The notes below the pieces were generated by a model. The model did no database searches and was not told the DNA's origin. It saw nothing but the letters and a program-made list of their open reading frames with translations. A stretch of 64,000 bases of DNA from Zhengitettix transpicula (taxonomy: Eukaryota; Arthropoda; Insecta; Orthoptera; Tetrigidae), in the NCBI GenBank assembly GCA_037074705.1, contig CM073593.1, positions 103,811,738 through 103,875,737 of the forward strand. The letters run 5' to 3'. Below, in pieces: positions 59,671 to 64,000 of this stretch. The position numbers were made by a program, and so were the translations under genes. Each line of letters begins with the position of its first letter. The first letter of the stretch is position 1.

Positions 59671-59943
59671 CTGTGTTCCCGGCGGTACCCAGGTATTTAT
59701 AAACCATCACCGCTTAATGTGAGAATTAAAAATCAGCGACTTCTATAACCCCGATAAATTTTTCGTGGTCAATGAGATGGATGTATAACGTTTCTCCAGA
59801 TCCTTTTTGTGTATAGGAGGGGGCACCATTAAGGGTGGGGGTGGAGGAAGCGTTGCATACAAATAACGCAAAAACAACCGTGATTGAAGTCAAATCCGGG
59901 GGTGTGGATGTCGCTGACAAACCTGGCGGGGCACCCAGCTAGT
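59671..59943. mobile_element. Two R3 fragments in inverted order
   Basis: Plus-oriented 5' piece at about 59671-59765 (TTCCCGGCGGTACCC, CAGCGACTTCTATAACCCCG) and minus-oriented piece at about 59766-59943 (ends GGGGCACCCAGCTAG, the reverse of the R3 start). Confidence 0.5.
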
Positions 59944-59983
59944 TTCAAAACAAAGGGTAACTCAGGAGAGGGGGGGGTAGAAA

Positions 59984-60022
59984 CCACAGCGAGTGATCTG
60001 GGTTCGATTCCCCGGTCACTCA
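59984..60022 (+). other. tRNA-like T-arm with B box
   Basis: GAGTGA, then CTGGGTTCGATTCCCCGG, then TCACTC: a perfect B box (GGTTCGATTCC) inside a T-arm-like hairpin, closed by a 6-bp stem. No D-arm or anticodon arm is seen upstream, so a SINE or tRNA fragment. Confidence 0.4.
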
Positions 60023-61011
60023 AATTCAATTTCTCCCCCCCCCCGCCCCCGAAGGAAAATTATTATAAATTATATTTGAATTTTCGTACAAAAACGTTCT
60101 GAAACGTCGTTAATAGTGATAAATAAAATATTTTAAAATTCCCGGTGATTCGTTAATTTGTAATTGTTATAATTTAATTTTTCTTAATCCATAACGAAAT
60201 AATATTTTAATTTTTACGTATTTTTTTTAATTGAGGTAACTTAAATAAATTAACGACCAATTAAAACGAACATGTTAAAATATTTTCTATAATATTTAAA
60301 TTCATATATTGTTAGCATTTATTTAATTTAATAATAAGTGTTACCAACCACAAAAGTAATTATGAACCTAAATAAAAACAATCAATTAATTTTAACGCCT
60401 TCGTTAAATATATGAAAACTAGAAACATTGTATAAGATGATTCTGGAGCAAGGCAAGCGCGGGAGAAAAAAGGGGCGGAGGGGAAATTATTCAGGGGAAA
60501 ATTATAAATAACAAAAGGAAGGATGGACGGCATTTATCATTCAAATCACACTTACTGTTCTATTCGGTATTTCTGAAAGGAAACTGCGTAAAAGATGGCA
60601 GATTCGACCAGCCATCTCCTTTACCCCAAGGAAACTTCTCAACTGGAAAATCATTAAACAAACATTTGTAAATTACAAAACATTGTGACTGTTCGTTAAC
60701 TATAAAGTTTTTGGGGTTTTTCGACAGAATCAAACTTTTGTTTCACCGAGAATTCTTTTTTTTAAAAAAAATAAAAATGTCTGACATTGAAAATTCCTCG
60801 TGTGAACGTGACAAACATTAAACAGACCCGCAAGTGAAACAAAAACAAACGTTGACGTCACGTACGTTGTTGCCAAGTGTCTCATTACATAAAAATAAAT
60901 CGTCAACTAATTGACCAATATTTTTTTTTGTGTGTTTCATCACACCAATCAGCAGCTGTTTATTGTATACGTATATGTATGTATAAATGTAAAATTGCTC
61001 TTTTTTTTTTA

Positions 61012-61042
<31 letters not shown>

Positions 61043-61582
61043 GGCTTTGAATTCGCAGATCAAATATTTATGTTGGGCATTTTATTTCTACCTTCACGCT
61101 GCTGACAGGCATTTATCCCCCCCTCCCCCTTCCACACACACACACACACACAGACGCGCGCACACACACACATACACTCACGTAGATGCAAATAAAACCA
61201 AAAAAAATTGGCAACGTTGCCCGCCTCCTGTTTACGGTAGTTTCGAATATTATCTCCGTCTCCCCCCCCCCGTACCCTCCATCAGCACATTCCAGATCAA
61301 AGGGACCTGGAACAAAGGGTCCATCAATCTGTCCCTTCCCCCTCAAAGTCTGCTACTGTATTAATTAATAATTACGACATTGATTAATTGTGTTACCTGC
61401 ACATTGGTTTCGTATTAGTTGACAGTCGTTTCTAAGGATTTCATACGCGTGTCAGACTGATTGGTTAAGTGATCGCGATGCAGGACTGACTTCTAAATCT
61501 ACAAGTTGTATTTAACGTCTGTTTTTTTGTAATTAATAAAACGATTGACGACCTTACACAGACTCTTTTTTTATTATTATTA
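60023..61582. other. AT-rich unique sequence with GT and AC runs
   Basis: GT run at about 61018-61041 and AC runs at about 61135-61173. No gene recognised. Confidence 0.5.
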
Positions 61583-61620
61583 TGACGACGTTTTGATACC
61601 CTTTTAGTTTCTTCATCAAC
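61583..61620 (-). ncRNA. Hammerhead-like motif, inverted relative of R6
   Basis: The minus strand reads TTGATGAAGAAAC, loop, GTATCAAAACGTCGTCATAAT. GAAAC reads AAAAC and the first C of the box is T. Flanking ATAAT repeats and a following GTCGTCAATCG match R6, whose tandem copies lie just downstream in the other orientation. Confidence 0.35.
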
Positions 61621-61702
61621 TTTACTTGTGCTGCTTTTACTGTCTTAACTCTTTTTCTGAGTTCTTTAGCTTCCTTTGTTTACTTTGTACAATAATGCTA
61701 TA

Positions 61703-62040
61703 AATCTAATCGATTGTAAACACCGCCTCTGTAGGAAAATGCCTGAAGAAGATACAAAAACGTTTCGAAACGTGGTTATAATAATAATAATAATAATAAT
61801 AAAAGTCATAAATTGTTTAATCAATTCTAAATCTACACCTTTATTTTTATTTATATTTATTGAATATCTTCTTTCTAAACACGATTTTATCGTTATTTTT
61901 TTTTGTGTCAGCGGGTTCAAGAAGTAAATTCAATACAAATACTTGTAAATTGTATAGTATTATCTGATCATAGGGGAGAAAAGGCGGAAAAGGGGTAAAA
62001 AAAAGGGGAAAATGGTGGACATACTACAGAGAAAATATCT
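61703..62040 (+). repeat. R6 repeat, unit 1, with hammerhead-like core
   Basis: 338-bp unit starting AATCTAATCGATTGTAAACA. At 61740-61775 it holds CTGAAGA, extra A, GATAC, AAAAAC, GTTTC, GAAAC, GTGGTT: one mismatch in stem II. Followed by an (AAT)n run. Confidence 0.85.
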
Positions 62041-62370
62041 AATCTAATCGATTGTAAACACCTCCTCTGTAGGAAAATGCCTGAAGAAGATACAAAAACG
62101 TATCGAAACGTGGTCATAATAATAATAATAATAAAAGTCATCAATCGTTAAATCAATTCGAAATCTACACCTTTATTTTTATTTATATTAATTGAACATC
62201 TTGTTTCTGAACACGATTAGATCGTTATTTTTTTGTGTCAGTGGGTTCAAGAAGTAAATTCAATACAAATACTTGTAAATTGTATTGTATTATCTGATCA
62301 TAGGGGAGGAAAGGCGAAAAAGGGGTTAAAAAAGGGGAAAATTGTGGACATACTACAGAGAAAATATCAA
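62041..62370 (+). repeat. R6 repeat, unit 2, with intact-stem hammerhead-like core
   Basis: Direct duplicate of unit 1 with scattered substitutions. The core at 62080-62113 reads CTGAAGA, extra A, GATAC-AAAAAC-GTATC (five perfect pairs), GAAAC, GTG loop, GT, C at the cleavage position. Stem I is not obvious. Confidence 0.85.
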
Positions 62371-63134
62371 AAAAGGAAAAGGTTAAATGTTACTTCGTAA
62401 ACCTATCTATTTTACCTTGAGTCTCTTGCATTTTCGTTCTTCTTTTTCTAGTTGATCTTTCCTGTACTATTTTTGTTTAAACTTCCCCTCCATTTTCCGT
62501 ATTTTCTTCATCTGTACTCAGAGTCAACTACCCTACAATTATTATAATAATACTGTATTACCTTATCATTGTCAACAAACTTCAAAAACATTTTAATGAG
62601 TGTTCCCCATCTTTCTTAGTTTAAATTATAATACGGTGGCAAGTACCACCCAGGTTATTTTTAAATCCCCTTTTCCTTTAATCGACAAATTCAAAGTTAA
62701 GATTTTTTAATAATTATTTGAGCCTTTTAATGGTGACAATTTACGAGTTAACTGAACTTCAGCTTCTTCCTTAAGTCAGTTTTATTGCAGAACACTGAAA
62801 TTGTAACTCACTTACTTAATCCTTTACAGGGAAATAAATTCAACAAATTAATCCTAGTGCGACGTAAATAATTAATAGATCAATTACATAAATAGATCTT
62901 GAAACGGTGTGGTACCGTATGCTTCTTGAAATGAAACAAATTTCCTGATGTTTTGACCGCACGAACTCGAACGTCTTTGTGAGCCACGTATTGGGCCAAC
63001 GACTCCGCGGAATTGGTCCAAACCACCTAGCGACTGTGTTCTGTTAATGGCTCACTGCCCTCTCTGTACTTAACATCGACTCTAGCAGCTTTTTTTATTA
63101 TTTATATAAATGTAATATTAGCTACAAATATTAC
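62371..63134. other. AT-rich unique sequence
   Basis: No gene or family recognised. Confidence 0.5.
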
Positions 63135-63145
63135 TTGACAGGAAA

Positions 63146-63679
63146 GTTATCCTGGTTCGTCTGCTACGACTGTCTCGCAGGCAGAACCTTGAAGGAGAGA
63201 TACGAAGGGGCAACCTTTAGAGATGCCTTTTCCTCTCTCCGTTTTTGAACTAAGGTTCCCACAAGCACTTGGCCTGTTTTGAGAGGTGTATGTTCCGGGG
63301 CCGCAGACCTTCGGCATACGGTAAGAGTTGTTTGTTGTTCGCATTGGAACAGTCGGCCAGCTGCCTCCTAAACTGGTCGAAGTACGGAGAAGGGAATGCT
63401 GCGTCCCCACAGCAAACTCCTCTCCCGCTATTGGAAAGGCGTGGAACAAGTACCCAATGCCCGACTTACCTGATGCAGGTTTTTCTAAGGTTTCTCCTGC
63501 TTTACTTTTAGGCGAGTGCCGGGTAGGATCCTTAAACCATAGCCCGGGGGCCCTTAGTTAACCCTTGGCTACCTTCCTCTACCCTTCCGCATCCCCCTTT
63601 CAAATCCCTTCCTATGCTATTAAAGGGCCGTTGCCATCATGTGGATTACCCTCAGGTAGCCTGTTACCCCCAAAAAAAA
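63146..63679 (+). mobile_element. R1 retroposon, near full length with 11-bp TSD
   Basis: The 5' hairpin is only half kept (GTCTCGCAGGCAGAACC). Ends 'GTAGCCTGTTACCCC' plus an A-tail. TTGACAGGAAA is duplicated at 63135-63145 and 63680-63690. Confidence 0.9.
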
Positions 63680-63690
63680 TTGACAGGAAA

Positions 63691-64000
63691 AGTTGTGAAA
63701 GTGAAGTAAGGCGCGGAAAAACAAGTTTCTTAACTCCTACACAAACAACCCTCTCAAGTACATCCTCCAAAGTACATCCTCCAACAACAACAAGAAAACA
63801 CCCAGACTATAAATAAATAGAAGGAAAAAATTAATGAGCCGATGCGGGAAGAGATGACTACTGGAAGAAGTGATGACATGAGATGTTGCTAAATGGCAAC
63901 TCGTTGGCGCGTAAGATGTAGGCAGTTCTAAACTGAAGTTAATAGACAGTATCTAATAATGGAGGCGGTGAATAAGTATCAGTATATGGATGAAGACGAT
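63691..64000. other. Unique sequence to the window end
   Basis: Nothing recognised; short direct repeats of AAGTACATCCTCCAA at about 63755-63785. Confidence 0.5.

Noticed and set aside
59984..60022. A functional tRNA gene
   Set aside because: Only a T-arm-like hairpin with a B box is present; no D-arm, anticodon arm or A box.

Overview
This is a repeat-dominated, gene-poor stretch of a eukaryotic nuclear genome, most likely an arthropod (placement below that level is not supported). The signs are a eukaryotic tRNA-Lys gene, a decayed mariner transposon, remnants resembling Penelope-like elements (PLEs), poly(A)-ended retroposons with target-site duplications (TSDs), foldback elements, several minisatellites and many AT, GT and GA microsatellites. 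I see no convincing intact protein-coding gene; long open frames coincide with repeats or low-complexity sequence.

Repeat families (working names). R1: an element of about 520 bp with a 5' hairpin and a 3' A-tail, about 20 clear and 2 old copies; five copies have 10-13 bp TSDs. R2: PLE-like pieces at 50996-51480 and 55620-56010, whose terminal segment forms a tandem array at 23730-24490. R3: a family with a 'CTAGCTGGGTGCCCGGCG' start (9.1, 27.5-28.1, 39.4-40.4, 54.2-54.9 and 59.7-59.9 kb). R6: a 338-bp tandem pair at 61703-62370. R7: a 271-bp unit at 14.2-19.5 kb, repeatedly next to R1. There are also minisatellites at 41744-42380 (154 bp) and 46881-48290 (152-161 bp), a 1.1-kb foldback at 6187-7335 and a 180-bp MITE-like element at 9368-9547.

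The most interesting signal cuts across these families: a short motif CTGANGA - one extra base - small hairpin - GAAAC - GT(T/C)GT. This is the conserved core order of a type I hammerhead self-cleaving ribozyme, known from PLEs and metazoan retrozymes. About twenty copies, alternating between strands, form a 2.6-kb array with a roughly 260-bp period at 0.8-3.4 kb. Others lie scattered to 62.1 kb. The best single copy is on the minus strand at 38597-38652, and a neighbouring one sits in a 63-bp-arm palindrome at 38916-39056. Almost all copies carry one extra base between the CTGANGA box and stem II, so activity is uncertain.

Layout: 0.8-3.4 kb ribozyme-like array; 5.1-7.3 kb nested R1 and foldback; 9.1-9.8 kb R3, MITE and R1; 12.6-19.9 kb R1/R7 composite region; 21.8-26.2 kb R1 and R2 array; 27.2-30.7 kb R3, tRNA-derived SINE, mariner; 31.5-32.5 kb tRNA-Lys and an R1 inverted dimer; 33.9-36.0 kb R1 with TSDs; 36.4-36.9 kb possible promoter/first exon; 38.5-40.4 kb ribozyme-like motifs and R3; 41.7-48.3 kb minisatellites and R1; 50.5-56.0 kb R1, R2, LINE remnant and R3; 56-61.5 kb mostly unique sequence with microsatellites; 61.6-63.7 kb R6 and R1.
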